Positions 62,501 through 64,000 of a stretch of 64,000 nt of DNA are shown here, piece after piece (position 1 is the stretch's first letter; each line of letters opens with the position of its first letter). The stretch is from Trichoplax adhaerens (taxonomy: Eukaryota > Placozoa > Uniplacotomia > Trichoplacea > Trichoplacidae). The notes below the pieces were generated by a model that did not search any database, had not been told where the DNA came from, and saw only the letters and a program-made list of their open reading frames with translations. The stretch covers positions 1,982,064 through 2,046,063 of the forward strand of contig NW_002060953.1 of the NCBI RefSeq assembly GCF_000150275.1, in the 5' to 3' direction. The position numbers and the translations under genes were made by a program.

Positions 62501-64000
62501 GGGCTTCTATTTATTAATATCATTACTTGTTATTCGGAAGCCAAATTGCCTTCTTTCTTTTTTTAATTAATTTGAAACATGTATTGTATTTACTGAGCTA
62601 GGTCAAATAATCTAAATTTTCTTGCTACAGCTTGTAAGTGGACTATAAGAGTGAAATTTCAAACCTTCTCAAAACATGATTAATGGTAATATACTACTTA
62701 ATAGTGATGAATCCAGTACTCCATAATATATAAGGCATCATACTTCTTGGTATGTAAATTAATACGCTAAGGTAACTTGAATGAATTCACGTTCTATGTG
62801 CAAAACAAAACTTAAGAAGTTTATTTATTGTATGAATTACTACTAGCCATTAATTTATGATAAAATTTTTGAAATTGAAATCTTTTCAATTTAAGTTTAC
62901 TTCTATTATTTATCAGGTTATGAATGATTTATAGTGTTGATAAAATTTTTTAAAAGAACTGGTTAATCCGATGTTTAGACCAAAAAAACTATTTGTTTAC
63001 AATTATATCGATTAATTTAATAAAATTTTCTGTAGAATAGTAAGTAATGAGTTTAATGATCAAATTTTGAGCTTTCCAGTAGGGTAGTTTATCAATGTTG
63101 TGGCAGAAATACTAATTTCTAACTCAGTCTTACAATAAATAGCAACTTCTATTAAAGCAAGAATGAACATTCTATATCAGTTTGTGACACTTCAAAAGGC
63201 ATTTACTATAGCTTCCAGCAAAGCACGATTTATAATTATTGAGATAAAAGACTAAAAACCAATTCTGTTTCAGTTCTGTCAAATTTTTCTTTATATCAAC
63301 ATAATTTGTTTACCTTAATATATCAATTTCTTTAGCACACTTCTAAATGCAGTATATTCTATTGATAATACTATTACGTACACATGTTAGAACTAAAGAA
63401 TTTCAATTTCTCTAGATATCTTGTGCTATAATTCTCATACGTCATAAAATATATTGGTCAGGAAAAGAAAACAGGATTATTAATAGCGTCTTTTAATTAA
63501 TATAGAAAGAAGAATTAAAATTTTTGTATCATATAGCTTTTAAGAACAGGTAGAATCAATCTAACACAGCATCTAGAATACATTAGAAGCAAGTTGACTT
63601 TTATTAGTAATTTTCCTTACTTCAACGATAAACTACGATACTCAAGTTCTATGTTGCGTTGCTATTGACGTATAAAACGCTAATCCAAACTTAATTTGTT
63701 TTTGTCACAGAATTTTTCTTAATACTAATTATTAATGATTAATTACCGAAATGCATATTACATTAATACCGTAATTGAGCAGAAAATGGAAATACTCATA
63801 GAATGTCTTATAAATTAGTTCGAATATTAATGGGCCAGAAAATTATTGTAATTTAATTTCAGCGTAAACAGGAACAGCTTCTAGTCTTGTTATAAGAAAA
63901 AATAGATTTATAGTTGATTGTGTTAACAAATTGTGAACATCTTTATTCTTCTATGTATATCAAGTTGATTTTTAATATTAAAAATGACATTTTTATTCTC

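Larger units (their letters stand above)
55165..64000. other. Region downstream of receptor 2, no gene recognised
   Basis: About 8.8 kb. It contains a 22-bp minisatellite (56798-56944), three LTR-C copies (57459-59577) and a dispersed repeat near 62225. From 59,578 to the end no frame with family motifs was recognised on either strand. Small isolated exons of a further receptor-like gene could be missed. Confidence 0.45.

Overview
This 64 kb window is eukaryotic nuclear DNA. It is strongly AT-rich, has no long uninterrupted genes, and carries coding exons with GT-AG introns (two are GC-AG). Gene content (an APC/C subunit, lysosomal-type phospholipases, a 4CL-type acyl-CoA synthetase and FN3-like type I membrane receptors) points to an animal. 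Base composition, gene spacing of about 10 kb and many small introns suit an early-branching animal. A placozoan is my preferred guess, but this is inference. All exon models were built by hand from reading frame, splice sites and phase. Total coding lengths divide by three for every complete model except receptor 2, which lacks one base.

Layout. 1-4930: no gene seen, only a diverged tandem repeat. 4931-8217 (minus): first LCAT/PLA2G15-like phospholipase, its leader exon not found. 9221-9376 (minus): a 51-codon ORF with a signal peptide. 12188-17325 (minus): complete acyl-CoA synthetase, 8 exons, 531 aa. 18995-21334 (minus): second LCAT/PLA2G15-like phospholipase, whose last ten exons have exactly the same lengths as those of the first. 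21335-24834: repeat-rich spacer with GTAC palindromic arrays. 24835-29064 (plus): complete CDC16/APC6, 23 exons, 549 aa. 29065-32600: spacer with one solo LTR.

32601-39864 and 43451-55164 (plus): two tandem genes for type I membrane receptors. They are built from repeated pairs of cysteine-bearing FN3-like modules, A and B, with Ser/Thr-rich linkers, one membrane segment and a tyrosine-bearing tail. Their first two exons have identical lengths (58 and 42 nt). The second gene has three A+B modules, a one-base frame break in its middle A exon, and an ITIM-like tyrosine motif. I do not recognise a named family. The pair is the best candidate for an undescribed system here. 55165-64000: no gene seen, with nested solo LTRs and a 22-bp minisatellite.

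Mobile DNA. Three families of short elements have TG...CA ends and 5-bp target duplications, and I read them as solo LTRs. They are LTR-A (~555 bp, 3 copies), LTR-B (~356 bp, 2 copies) and LTR-C (~630 bp, 4 copies). An LTR-A sits inside an LTR-B, and an LTR-C sits inside another LTR-C. No gag or pol sequence was seen.

The two phospholipases and the acyl-CoA synthetase lie together on one strand. Fatty acid released by the first activity could be activated by the second, but they are separate eukaryotic genes and co-regulation is not shown.
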